A DNA stretch of 23,069 nt from the IMG/VR virus record IMGVR_UViG_3300037119_004034, positions 1 through 23,069 of that record. One strand, given 5' to 3'. Origin of the DNA: a virus. This document shows, in pieces, positions 8,394 to 15,819 of this stretch. Position 1 is the stretch's first letter, and every line of letters starts with the position of its first letter. The notes under the pieces are model-generated. The model saw only the letters and a list, made by a program, of their open reading frames with translations. It made no database searches and was not told where the DNA came from. Position numbers and translations under genes: made by a program.

Positions 8394-8417
8394 AGGGTTA
8401 CTACGCCCGCCCTTCCG
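8380..8417 (-). promoter_or_regulatory. GC-rich hairpin enclosing the start codon of the collagen-like gene
   Basis: GGGCGGGC at 8384-8391 is perfectly complementary to GCCCGCCC at 8405-8412. One further A-T pair, a one-base bulge and three more pairs extend the stem to about 12 bp, with a 13-base loop. In the transcript the 5' arm contains the only purine-rich stretch (GGAAGGGCGGG), and the start codon at 8393-8391 sits at the loop/3'-arm junction. It may repress translation of the fibre or attenuate transcription. No U-run follows, so it is not a classical intrinsic terminator. Confidence 0.6.
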
Positions 8418-8420
8418 TTA

Positions 8421-9077
8421 CTAGCTCGTCGAGGTTACGGACTGCGCAGCGCAGTCTGCTGTCGGCGGTTCGACGTCCGTCTTCCAGTAGGCACCATCGC
8501 TGATGTCTGAGCCGTCTGGCGGACCGTCACCGTAAGGGCCGTCTCCCCAGTTCGAGTTCGTGCGGGAGAAGCCGTTCAGCGAGATCTGCGTGGCGTCCTC
8601 ACCGAAGGTGTTGTCGGCCAGCGACCAGGAGGTCGAGGGGAACACCCAGTGAATCCAGGGGAACGCCCCGTCCTGGCCTGAGCCAACAACGTGCTTCGTC
8701 CAATACTCGAAGGCGACCGAAGGAAGGTCGTCGTCGCAGTCGAGCGAGGATGGGAACACGAGGCCGACGACATCGCCTGAGTCGTCGATCGTCTCTCCAC
8801 CCAGCAGGAACGCCTCCATCTCGGGCTCGAGTGCAGCCTTGTTGAAGCTGAACTCGAACCAGTTGAAGGTGTCAGGGAACTTGAACCGCGCGACCGAGCA
8901 ACCACACCCGTTCCGAACCGAGACCGTGTTACCGCTCTCGATGTTCGGCGTCAGTGTGATCTCAATCGGGCTGTCCGTGACGTACGACATGGAGCCTGCG
9001 ACCACGTTGCCAGCTGAATCGACCACCGTGAGACGCACGGCGCACAAGCCGAATGAAACACCACAATTTACGGCCAT
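8421..9077 (-). CDS. Structural protein, possibly tail tube or head-associated, 218 aa
   Basis: The gene lies between the capsid region and the fibre. The protein is β-rich and acidic. An N-terminal half of alternating strands (VRLTVVDSAGNVVAG, then SPIEITLTPNIESGNTVSV) leads to a central NWFEFSFNKAALEPEMEAFLLGG at about residues 72-94, which reads like segments of phage tail tube proteins that mention the size of the tube subunit loop. The C-terminal part is Gly/Asp/Pro-rich and flexible. Five cysteines lie in the first 110 residues. No other clear tail tube gene is present in the window, so this or its neighbour at 9117-9941 may fill that role. The ATG at 9077 has AGGAGG at 9087-9092. Stops TAG and TAA follow in tandem. 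The specific role is uncertain. Confidence 0.6.
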   Translation of the reverse strand: MAVNCGVSFGLCAVRLTVVDSAGNVVAGSMSYVTDSPIEITLTPNIESGNTVSVRNGCGCSVARFKFPDTFNWFEFSFNKAALEPEMEAFLLGGETIDDSGDVVGLVFPSSLDCDDDLPSVAFEYWTKHVVGSGQDGAFPWIHWVFPSTSWSLADNTFGEDATQISLNGFSRTNSNWGDGPYGDGPPDGSDISDGAYWKTDVEPPTADCAAQSVTSTS

Positions 9078-9116
9078 TGACCTATTCCTCCTTTCGCCTC
9101 GTCGGTGGTCAAGCCG

Positions 9117-9941
9117 CTAGTCCCAATCCACGAGAACGCCGACCTGGAGGGCGGTGTCCCATAGGGCAAGGACAGGTCGCTCGGCACGGAAGGTGACCGT
9201 GTTGTCCGAGCGGTCGAGGGCTTCGGCAATCGGCGGCACGGTGATCTCTCCCAGGTACACGCGCACCGGTCCCGTGGCGAACATCCAGTCCTGATCTGCG
9301 GCTGGTGTGGAGCCACCGTCGGGGTCGGTGTCGATGTAGCCCGAGCCAGAGACCACTGGTGTCCCCGAGCCGGTCGTGTAGAGCTGCCCTTCATCCGAGT
9401 AGGTGAGGGCAGGGTTGAGCGCCGCCAGCGTGCCCGGAGCGGCATGGATGACTCCACCACGCCCGGTGCCGGCGATTGCATCCTCGAGGTAGGCCAGCGC
9501 GACGGCGGGAGACTCTGTAGCGCCTCCCAGAATCGTCAGGTTGGCATCCCCGAAGAAGGGGTTGTTCGTCAGCGGTGCGTTGTCGAAGCCCTGGGCGAGA
9601 ACCTGCTCGACGCCGTGCGACGTCGTCACGTCCAACGTCACCACCGCCATCTCGGCCAGGTCTTGCCAGCCGAGCGACGAGCAGGTGACGGGCAGGTAGA
9701 GGACGAAGGGATCGAAGCTCGCCTGCGGGCGATCCTCGCCTTCGGCCTTCTCCCGGAACGTGCCTTCTGAGCAAAGTCCCCAGGTCTCCGGCGTTGCCTC
9801 CGGGTAGCCGAGCAGATTGACGCCATTCAGCCAGCGCTCCGTCTGATCGAGCACGCCCGGTACTTCCAGCAACGTGTGCTTGCGACGAACAGGAGGGGGA
9901 CCGACGAGGTCGCGCCGGATACCTACCCCGGTGATAGCCAT
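9117..9941 (-). CDS. Head-region structural protein of unknown role, 274 aa
   Basis: This gene follows the major capsid gene directly. The protein has no signal peptide or membrane segment. It begins with a basic segment (GIRRDLVGPPPVRRKHTLLEVPG), then a region with ERWLNGVNLLGYPEATPETWG. A core of mixed helices and strands contains SFDPFVLYLPVTCSSLGWQD and LDVTTSHGVEQVLAQG. The C-terminal third has VRVYLGEITVPP and ends LWDTALQVGVLVDWD. A Gly/Asp/Pro linker lies at about residues 190-215. The pattern is like proteins encoded beside capsid genes in many actinobacterial phages and prophages whose function is not assigned. The ATG at 9941 is preceded by a GGGAGGGG stretch. It could be a capsid-associated protein or a tail tube protein. 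Confidence 0.6.
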   Translation of the reverse strand: MAITGVGIRRDLVGPPPVRRKHTLLEVPGVLDQTERWLNGVNLLGYPEATPETWGLCSEGTFREKAEGEDRPQASFDPFVLYLPVTCSSLGWQDLAEMAVVTLDVTTSHGVEQVLAQGFDNAPLTNNPFFGDANLTILGGATESPAVALAYLEDAIAGTGRGGVIHAAPGTLAALNPALTYSDEGQLYTTGSGTPVVSGSGYIDTDPDGGSTPAADQDWMFATGPVRVYLGEITVPPIAEALDRSDNTVTFRAERPVLALWDTALQVGVLVDWD

Positions 9942-9966
9942 CTCGTCAGTCCCCTCCCTCTAGCTC

Positions 9967-11757
9967 CTAGTCGCAGGTCCGCGCGGTTCCGGCCGGTGGG
10001 AACTGGCCGACTGCGCAGATGTCAGATGTCACCCAGTAGGCGGCCTGTTCGGGGCCGATGCGGGCGACGTTTCGGAAGACTTCCGAGAAGATCTGGAAGT
10101 CGTTGGTCGAGTTGAGCGTCGAGTCACGGACGATGCCCAGGTTGAGCTCACCCATGTCCAGACCGAGGAACGTGCCCTCGGGGTGGATGGCCCACTGGAT
10201 GTTGTCCGGGAACGGGTCGATGGCCGCGGCTGTCTGAGCCGAGTCGGCGATCTGGGTCGTTCCTGTCGACGGCGAGTCGAGGTAGTAGACCGGCTCGATG
10301 CCCGCCGAGCGGAGGTAGCTGTCGATGTCGCCGCGGGTGCGATAGCGCGTGTCCAGCTGGTTCTGGATCGTGTCCAGAAGCAGGATGTCCAGCGTCACCG
10401 CCGGCAGGAACGCCCGGAAGCGCGCCTCCCTCGGCAGACGCAAGCGCGACCGCATTCCGAAGGCAGACTTCGTGATGGCGTCCACCACGTAGATCAGCCC
10501 GCCCAGCGTCTCGGCGCCGTTCGTCACGTTGATCGACAGCGCCTTGATCCGATCGAGCATCCGCGTCTCAGCGGCTCGAGCTCGCTCGGCCATCGTCAGC
10601 TCCATCTCGTGCCGGATCTTCTCCGGCCAAGACATCGCCAGCAGGTTCCCGAACTCACGGCAGGCCGCGATGATGCCGACCGCCGTCTCCGTGTAGTCCG
10701 GGCAGTCGACGTCCAGGCAGGCCTTCGTTGCGAAGGTGCCGCCAAGGGCGTCGTCGGACTCCTCGATGATCGTGATCGCGCCGGTTGCGTCGCCCATCGT
10801 GGTCGGCGTCGGGACGTTGATGCCGCCCCTGTTCGCCCGGAACTTGGGCAGCGCGTCCCAGACCGGCTCCGCATCCGTTGCCAGCTGCGGCATCGAATAG
10901 ATCGGAGTCAGCGGGGCACAGAGCCCACCGGAGGCCACCAGCACGTCGAGTGCGCGGTGTCCCAGGTAGGGGCTACCGATCTCGCGGATCTTCTCCGCGT
11001 TCTCGGCGCCGTCACGACCGAGCGTGCGCTCGGGCGGGTAGTTGTCGCGGTAGTCGATCGAGGCCACGATGTGCTTGACCTCTCCGACCTTCGGGTCCGC
11101 AACAGAGTGCACCGGCGAGCCCAGGGCGCGAGCAGTTCTGGAGATCGCATCCGCGATGTCCTCGTCTGACTCGAACTTCTGGCCCGGCGTGGTCGTCGGG
11201 ACAAGACCGGAAGCGACGAAGCTCAGCTCCTTCGTTTCCGTAACAACGACCCGATCTGCTGCTGGAGCTGGCGGCCGGCGAAGAGTGACCTTGACCTTCT
11301 CGTTCGCTTCGGTCTCGGCTGCGGCGAGGACGAGCTCGCGATCCGCTGCTGGCTCCTCCACCTCAGTCTCCGCGCTTGCCTCTGACTCTGCAGCCTCTTC
11401 CTCACCCTCTGCTGCTTCGCCTTCTGCTTCCTCTGCCTCGCCTTCTGCTTCGGCCTCCTCCTCATCGCCCTCGGCCTCTGCCTTGGGGAAAAATCGAGAG
11501 GCGACCTCTGCCTTCGTCGAGACGTACTGCTCCTGCGCCTCGAGGCGCGTTGCCTTCTCGGCACGGAGCTGTTCGACCTGCTCCGCACCCATCTGGTACT
11601 GCTCGATGATCTGCTCGCCGGACAGGCCCTCCAGGAACTTCTCGTCGTCGGCGTCGATCAGCCGCGCCGCCTGAAGGTGCTCGTCCTCGAGACCCTGCAG
11701 CTCGTCGTCGGAGAGCTCGGCTAGAGCTTCCGGAAGAGCTGGAAAGAGTGAATCCAT
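9967..11757 (-). CDS. HK97-type major capsid protein with N-terminal scaffold-like arm, 596 aa
   Basis: This is the shell protein. Residues of about 10-88 are helical and charged (AELSDDELQGLEDEHLQAAR, then IEQYQMGAEQVEQLRAEKAT). Residues 93-137 are a nearly pure Glu/Ala/Gly acidic tract. From about residue 195 the sequence looks like an HK97-fold capsid protein of phages with GTFLGLDMGELNLGIVRD-type C-terminal motifs. It includes a long spine-like helix (SWPEKIRHEMELTMAERAR) and an FRAFLPAVTLDIL region. The N-terminal arm would act as a fused scaffold (delta domain) and could be removed by the protease encoded two kilobases upstream. The start is the ATG at 11757, with AGGAGG at 11763-11768. 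The acidic arm is longer than in HK97 (about 100 residues removed there). Assignment is by length, architecture and position. Confidence 0.85.
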   Translation of the reverse strand: MDSLFPALPEALAELSDDELQGLEDEHLQAARLIDADDEKFLEGLSGEQIIEQYQMGAEQVEQLRAEKATRLEAQEQYVSTKAEVASRFFPKAEAEGDEEEAEAEGEAEEAEGEAAEGEEEAAESEASAETEVEEPAADRELVLAAAETEANEKVKVTLRRPPAPAADRVVVTETKELSFVASGLVPTTTPGQKFESDEDIADAISRTARALGSPVHSVADPKVGEVKHIVASIDYRDNYPPERTLGRDGAENAEKIREIGSPYLGHRALDVLVASGGLCAPLTPIYSMPQLATDAEPVWDALPKFRANRGGINVPTPTTMGDATGAITIIEESDDALGGTFATKACLDVDCPDYTETAVGIIAACREFGNLLAMSWPEKIRHEMELTMAERARAAETRMLDRIKALSINVTNGAETLGGLIYVVDAITKSAFGMRSRLRLPREARFRAFLPAVTLDILLLDTIQNQLDTRYRTRGDIDSYLRSAGIEPVYYLDSPSTGTTQIADSAQTAAAIDPFPDNIQWAIHPEGTFLGLDMGELNLGIVRDSTLNSTNDFQIFSEVFRNVARIGPEQAAYWVTSDICAVGQFPPAGTARTCD

Positions 11758-11870
11758 GGGTGCCTCCTGGACGACGTAACCAAACGTCGCCGACTCCTAT
11801 GGATTCGGCTCACCCGCCAGTGGCTATGCCTCAGGCGTGTTGTCGGGTTTGTAGCACACCTGGGCGGACG
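11758..11870 (-). other. Intergenic leader of the major capsid gene
   Basis: This is the longest gene-free stretch inside the operon. It holds the capsid Shine-Dalgarno (11763-11768) and a 6-bp hairpin (11772-11789). A weak promoter-like TGCTACAAA lies near 11848-11856 in the transcript sense, resembling an extended -10 without a convincing -35. A separate promoter or RNA-stability element for capsid overexpression is plausible but unproven. Confidence 0.35.
11772..11789 (-). promoter_or_regulatory. Small hairpin directly before the capsid ribosome binding site
   Basis: CGACGT at 11772-11777 and ACGTCG at 11784-11789 are perfect inverted repeats around a six-base loop. The stem ends three bases before the AGGAGG of the major capsid gene. 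It could protect the 5' end of a processed capsid mRNA or tune its translation. No U-run follows. Confidence 0.45.
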
Positions 11871-12497
11871 TCACCAGTCATAGGCGTCTGCATCTTCGGC
11901 GAGAAGTAGCGCCTTCCAGCCCTCGACGGTTCTCATGCCCTTGACGCTGGGCACGCCCAGGTGCTCGACGAGCGAGGGCACGGTGACCATGAACGACTGC
12001 TGCGTGCGCTTCGCCCACTGTGCGCAGATGCCGTCGTCGGCCCGCGGGTTGGGATAGCCCCGGAGCTTCACGTCCGTCTTCGTCCACTCCAGGAACTCCT
12101 CGGCCTTCTGCCGAGGCCAGAGGCAGGCGACGAGTGGAACGAAGGGCGCGGGGTAGAGGCCCACGTAGGGCTGGCCTCTTGCAAAGGCCCTACGTGCTCG
12201 TGCCGCCGCGCCCACCGGCTGTTTAGCAAGAAACAGGCAGACCGGCGTTTCTGGGTTGGTCGCGGCGATCCTTCGTAGAGCGTCCGCGAAGTTCTGCACG
12301 GGCATTGCATCATCCTGGATGATCAGCAAGTGATCGCAGGGAGGGATGTCCGTCAGGCAGAGCTGATAGCCGGCCCAGGGAGACGGCGGCACCGACTCGT
12401 GCTCGATCACCTCGACGGGTAGCGGAGCCAGCGCGGCGAGCTGTGCTTCCCTAAGCTCTCGCCGCGCCGGGTAGGCCTGGACGCGGCAGCGGATCAA
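11871..12497 (-). CDS. Glycosyltransferase-like protein, 208 aa
   Basis: Residues of about 55-66 read DHLLIIQDDAMP, the GT-A pattern of a hydrophobic strand ending in an acidic pair that binds the metal of a nucleotide-sugar donor. Upstream is an N-terminal strand-helix unit (IRCRVQAYPARRELREAQLA). Downstream are PFVPLVACLWPRQKAEEFLEW and a conserved-looking PNPRADDGICAQWAK near residues 150-164. The layout fits small family-2-like or GT25-like glycosyltransferases. The start is a TTG at 12497 overlapping the microprotein stop as TTGA, so translation is coupled. It sits alone between the head genes and the major capsid gene, far from the other glycosyltransferases, which suggests modification of a capsid-region or fibre protein. 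Donor and acceptor are unknown. Confidence 0.65.
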   Translation of the reverse strand: MIRCRVQAYPARRELREAQLAALAPLPVEVIEHESVPPSPWAGYQLCLTDIPPCDHLLIIQDDAMPVQNFADALRRIAATNPETPVCLFLAKQPVGAAARARRAFARGQPYVGLYPAPFVPLVACLWPRQKAEEFLEWTKTDVKLRGYPNPRADDGICAQWAKRTQQSFMVTVPSLVEHLGVPSVKGMRTVEGWKALLLAEDADAYDW

Positions 12498-12583
12498 CCG
12501 ACCCAGTTGGCGCCGAAGAGCAGGAACAGCACGAAGCTGGCGGCAATGGCGACTCTTGCCAGCGTGTCGAGATTGATTGGCAT
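12494..12583 (-). CDS. 29-residue single-helix membrane microprotein
   Basis: The peptide starts MPINLDTLARVAIAAS and continues into a hydrophobic helix ending FGANWVG. It would cross a membrane once. Its start is very well supported: AAGGAGGG at 12587-12594 lies three bases before the ATG and overlaps the stop of the upstream gene. It ends in TTGA overlap with the glycosyltransferase-like gene. It may anchor that enzyme, or be a small holin-like or leader peptide. Confidence 0.6.
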   Translation of the reverse strand: MPINLDTLARVAIAASFVLFLLFGANWVG

Positions 12584-12592
12584 CTTCCCTCC

Positions 12593-13084
12593 TTAGCGAA
12601 CGATGCGGTAGCCCGAGGAGAAGTCCATGTTGATGTTCTGGCCGTTAGGAATGACGGCGGCACCGTCAATCAGCAAGTCGTAGTAGGTGATGGGTACGAG
12701 GTTGGCGTCCGTACCGCCGGTAGTGTCCGAGTCGTAGGCGAGCACGGCCTTGCGCCAGGAGTCGCCGGCCACGATCGTCGCGAACACCTGCACCGGCGTT
12801 CCCAGCTCGAGCAGCGTGAAGTGGTCCGACGTGTCCACAGTCGGCGCGGCGATGTCGGCGTCGGTGATCGTCTTGCGCGCGTAGCCCGCGTTCGTCACCT
12901 CTGCGGAGGCACCAGCCAAAATGGCGTCCACTGTCGCGTAGGCACGCAGCGTGTCGTCGATGACGAGCCCGGTCGAAGCGAGCACGAGCAGGATCAGCGC
13001 GGAGTTGGCCGGGTCGTTGTTGTTGACCCGGTAGTGGAACTCGACCTCCCTGCCCTTCGCGATGTCGAAGACGCCGGAGGCCAT
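12593..13084 (-). CDS. Conserved-type phage head-region protein, 163 aa
   Basis: The protein begins MASGVFDIAKGREVEFHYRV, then NNDPANSALILLVLASTGL. I recognise this opening as typical of hypothetical proteins found near capsid genes in high-GC phages and prophages, but no function is established. It alternates hydrophobic strands with Ala/Thr/Asp-rich turns. The middle has ARKTITDADIAAPTVDTSDHF, and the C-terminal half is β-rich (ITYYDLLIDGAAVIPNGQNI). There are no cysteines or membrane segments. It starts with ATG at 13084 in a TAATG overlap with the small gene upstream and is followed directly by the microprotein. A capsid-decoration or virion-surface protein is a reasonable inference. Confidence 0.7.
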   Translation of the reverse strand: MASGVFDIAKGREVEFHYRVNNNDPANSALILLVLASTGLVIDDTLRAYATVDAILAGASAEVTNAGYARKTITDADIAAPTVDTSDHFTLLELGTPVQVFATIVAGDSWRKAVLAYDSDTTGGTDANLVPITYYDLLIDGAAVIPNGQNINMDFSSGYRIVR

Positions 13085-13251
13085 TAGAGGTCTGTCGTCA
13101 CCACGGGCACCATCGTCACTGTCTGCGCGGCGCCATCGAGGTTGATGCCGACCTGCGGCACGTCGCCGGCCTGGCCAGCGACCAGCACCATTCTCACCGT
13201 CTGCCCATTTTCGTCGACAGTGACGGGCGGGTTAGGGACGGTGGCGGCCAA
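13084..13251 (-). CDS. Small protein of unknown function, about 55 aa (TTG start)
   Basis: An open frame fills the space between the protease stop and the next gene. From a TTG at 13251 it encodes AATVPNPPVTVDENGQTV, then VRMVLVAGQAGDVPQVGIN and ends VTMVPVVTTDL. It is valine-rich and β-like, with no charged clusters, and resembles short structural or decoration peptides. It overlaps the protease end by 20 bases and meets the next ATG as TAATG. The TTG has only a weak CGGGA upstream. Internal GTG and ATG codons near 13200 are alternative starts. Confidence 0.5.
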   Translation of the reverse strand: MAATVPNPPVTVDENGQTVRMVLVAGQAGDVPQVGINLDGAAQTVTMVPVVTTDL

Positions 13252-13951
13252 GTCCCGAGGCGATCAGCGCCTTGCGGCGCAGGTAGGAGCGGCCGCGGAC
13301 AGTGCCGATGCGCAGGCCGAGCTCGTGCCGGCGCTCCTCGTAGTCGAACTGCTCGCCGGTGAAGTCGCCGGAGAGGATGATCGCTGCCACGTCACCCGAT
13401 GCTGTGACGGCCAGCGGAATGGGGAAGCCCGGTACGGGGACCGCTAGGGCGGCAACCAGCTTCCCATCCCGCCAGTCTCCAGAGGGCGGGTTTGCTCTCA
13501 GGTCGCGCAAACCCTCGCCTGAGATGTCGTTGCGAACCACCCCCGAGAGCCAGATGCCGTAGGTGCCGTTGCGGGCACGAACGAATGCACCGACCTGTCC
13601 TGTGTGGTCGTAGTGTGCGCGCGCGGCATCCGCGTCCGCGGTCAGCGGTGCATGAGGTCCGCCGAATGTCACCTTGCCGACCGCGATCTCGTCGCCCTCT
13701 GCGGTTTCCAGTCGGCCGAGATGGAAGCCCGAGTAGTCGGCATCCACCGGCGCCTGGATGCACTCCGAGAGCGCGCCGTTCATGCGACCGATGTGACAGG
13801 AGCCCCAGGGAGCGAGGTGTCCGTAAACCCGGCCGTCTGCGGCCACCGTCAACGGGGTAGGTCGGGTGGCCTCGGGTTGATCGAACCACTCCCTAGGGGG
13901 CTTCAATGGGAAGGCCGCCACGCTCACGATCGTAGTCGACTCAGAGGACAT
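13232..13951 (-). CDS. Capsid maturation protease, 239 aa
   Basis: The protein matches the prohead protease type encoded next to the portal in many actinobacterial phages. Signature segments are YGHLAPWGSCHIG at residues 43-55, CIQAPVDADYSGFHLGRL at 64-81, HYDHTGQVGAFVRA at 113-126 and a C-terminal ALAVPVPGFPIPLAVTASG. It is expected to cleave the N-terminal arm of the capsid protein and itself during prohead maturation. Histidines at 45, 53 and 113 and serines at 51 and 74 are candidates for the catalytic set. The start is the ATG at 13951, overlapping the portal stop by 11 bases. No separate scaffolding gene is seen, which fits a capsid protein with a built-in scaffold. Confidence 0.8.
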   Translation of the reverse strand: MSSESTTIVSVAAFPLKPPREWFDQPEATRPTPLTVAADGRVYGHLAPWGSCHIGRMNGALSECIQAPVDADYSGFHLGRLETAEGDEIAVGKVTFGGPHAPLTADADAARAHYDHTGQVGAFVRARNGTYGIWLSGVVRNDISGEGLRDLRANPPSGDWRDGKLVAALAVPVPGFPIPLAVTASGDVAAIILSGDFTGEQFDYEERRHELGLRIGTVRGRSYLRRKALIASGLGRHRP

Positions 13952-15740
13952 TGGGAATCTCGTTCTGCTCGATCAGCCCCGTGAAGCCTGGCGGCAGCTC
14001 CGGCTGACGAGGCTCGAACAGCGTGTGCGCGGCGTAGGTCTCGAGACGCTGGCAGAGCACGGTGGCCTGCGTTTTCTCGATGCCCCATTCCTCGAGGATG
14101 CCCATGAACTCATCGGTGCCTCCACGCACGAGGTTGATCGGATCGTGCTCTCCCATCTCCTGTAGCTGCTCCAGTCCGAGTGCGGAGGCGACCAGCGAGT
14201 TGGGGATGCCTTCGGTCTTCTCGGCGCACTCCTCGCAGGACGTATGGTGAGAGCGGAGTCGCGCGCCCGCCTTTGCCCGGCACTGGCGCAAAGCCATGGC
14301 CGCCGCGCCGAGGATGGAGGCGGTGCGCGCCTCCTCGCGCGAGACGACTCGCCCCGGCTTCGGTGACGGCGGTCCCTGAGAAGGATCTGGCTTGCCGTTG
14401 GCCGTCGGCGGCGGCCCGGTCGGGAAGGGCGCCGGCGACGGAGCTTCGATGTCGAACGAGTCCTGGATCAGCTGCGGGTTGCGCGTGATGATGGAAGCGA
14501 TCTTCTGGAGCTCCTCGTCGGAGGGAGCATCCTTCTCGGAGAACCCGGTCTGCTCGCGCAGCGCGTCCCAGGAGAGGCCGCCGACCTTGAACACCTCCAG
14601 AGCGTCGGCGGAGCGATCAGGGCTGACGACGACCTGCGAGTCGTCGAAGGCGATGACGACGTCCTCCCAGGTCTCGCCCGCTTCCTGCAGCGCCGGCCGC
14701 AGGTAGGCCTCGTTCAGGTCGTCCACGAACTGCTCGGCGCGGGTGACGCCATGCGAAGCCCACATGTCGTGCTGCACCTGCTTGGCCGTCCAGTGGTTCG
14801 CGTCGCTCATGCCCAGCAGAACCTCGGGCGGCATGTCCAGGCCGAGCGCCAGACGCTTGACGGCCTCCACGCGCAGATCGCGCTCCAGGTAGTCGGTCTG
14901 AGGATCGTGCATCTGAATCCACTTGATGCCGTCCTTGATCCACTCGTAGCCACCCTCCAGGAGGAAGGGCACACGTGCCTCTGCCGAGCCGGGGTTCTCG
15001 ATCTGCGCCTTCAGATGTTCGATGAAGGAGCGCAGGAACGGATTCGCCTCTGGGTCGTCATCCGCACCACCGATGTCGGGGTTGGGTGAAATCTCAGAGG
15101 CGATCGCCAACATGCCGTTGGTCAGGCGCGTGACCGCGGTCGCGCGCACCGACGCCGTCAGCAGCACGAGCTCTTCTGCGATGTCGAGCACGGCGCGCAT
15201 CGGCGAGTCGGCGTTGTCGCTCATCGCCGGGTGCGAGGTCCACATGCGGTAGCCCTCGGTCTCGCCTTCGCCCTCGACGCGCTTGCCGGCGCCGCTCTCG
15301 CGATACATCTTGCCGGTCGTGGTGTCGCGCTTCACTTCCTCCTTCCACAGGAAGCGCCAGCGCTCGGTGGGCTCGTCGAGGTTCGAGCCGTAGAGCACGC
15401 CCTCGCCGGTGACGAACATCAGCCGGCCGTAGTCGTACTGCAATCTCGAGCGCCCGCCGCCGGGGTCCTGGATGCGGTTCAGGAGCTCGACCGGAGCGCC
15501 CTCCTCGATCGGCTCCGTCGTTCCGTCGGGCAACTGCCGGGCCGGGTAGCAGCGAACGCGCGAGAGCTGCCGCGCGTAGAACTGCGAGGCGTAGCGCAGC
15601 TCACCGATGCGGTCGTAATACTCGAGAGCTGATCGCTGCCAGGCCGAGCCCGAGTGATCCGTGGACGCGGGCGACGGTCGCCCGCTCAGCTTGAAGGCCG
15701 AGCTGACGAGCGCGCGGCGAGGCCGCGAGAACAGGGCCAC
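13941..15740 (-). CDS. Portal protein, 599 aa
   Basis: Portals form the dodecameric DNA channel at one capsid vertex. The N terminus has ALEYYDRIGELRYASQFY followed by RQLSRVRCYPAR, a typical start for phage portals. At about residues 293-350 it has LALGLDMPPEVLLGMSDANH followed by a helix with QVQHDMWASHGVTRAEQFVD, which matches the stem and crown part of actinophage portals. The C-terminal 150 residues are an extension with a Pro-rich linker (PFPTGPPPTANGKPDPSQGP) and a helical Cys-containing region (HHTSCEECAEKTEG). It is longer than the usual 450-500 residues because of that extension. The GTG at 15740 directly follows the stop of a 20-residue open frame and has AGGAAAG just upstream. Confidence 0.9.
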   Translation of the reverse strand: MALFSRPRRALVSSAFKLSGRPSPASTDHSGSAWQRSALEYYDRIGELRYASQFYARQLSRVRCYPARQLPDGTTEPIEEGAPVELLNRIQDPGGGRSRLQYDYGRLMFVTGEGVLYGSNLDEPTERWRFLWKEEVKRDTTTGKMYRESGAGKRVEGEGETEGYRMWTSHPAMSDNADSPMRAVLDIAEELVLLTASVRATAVTRLTNGMLAIASEISPNPDIGGADDDPEANPFLRSFIEHLKAQIENPGSAEARVPFLLEGGYEWIKDGIKWIQMHDPQTDYLERDLRVEAVKRLALGLDMPPEVLLGMSDANHWTAKQVQHDMWASHGVTRAEQFVDDLNEAYLRPALQEAGETWEDVVIAFDDSQVVVSPDRSADALEVFKVGGLSWDALREQTGFSEKDAPSDEELQKIASIITRNPQLIQDSFDIEAPSPAPFPTGPPPTANGKPDPSQGPPSPKPGRVVSREEARTASILGAAAMALRQCRAKAGARLRSHHTSCEECAEKTEGIPNSLVASALGLEQLQEMGEHDPINLVRGGTDEFMGILEEWGIEKTQATVLCQRLETYAAHTLFEPRQPELPPGFTGLIEQNEIPNVL

Positions 15741-15803
15741 TTACTTTCCTGGTTTGGCTGGCTTGGGCTTACCCTTGCAGCCACAGCGAAGTCGCACGTC
15801 CAC
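15741..15803 (-). CDS. Possible 20-residue Cys/Lys-rich peptide
   Basis: A short frame reads MDVRLRCGCKGKPKPAKPGK from a GTG at 15803 and ends TAA directly abutting the portal GTG. The Cys-Gly-Cys and Lys/Pro-rich tail look selected rather than random, and its last codons carry the portal ribosome binding site. No good Shine-Dalgarno is visible for it, so it may be only a leader. It fills the otherwise empty space between the membrane protein and the portal gene. Confidence 0.3.
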   Translation of the reverse strand: MDVRLRCGCKGKPKPAKPGK

Positions 15804-15819
15804 GACCCGGATTGTAGGG

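Noticed and set aside
7654-8424. Long plus-strand open frames rich in Val-Ala-Pro (for example 7654-8424, 6892-7269, 7411-7647)
   Set aside because: They are the reverse complement of the Gly-Ala-Thr repeat; repetitive GC-rich codons make antisense frames open. No ribosome binding site or independent protein pattern.
9078-9116. A TTGACC followed by AATAGG as a promoter before the gene at 8421-9077
   Set aside because: The spacing is about 21 bases instead of 17, and the sequence overlaps the Shine-Dalgarno; probably chance.
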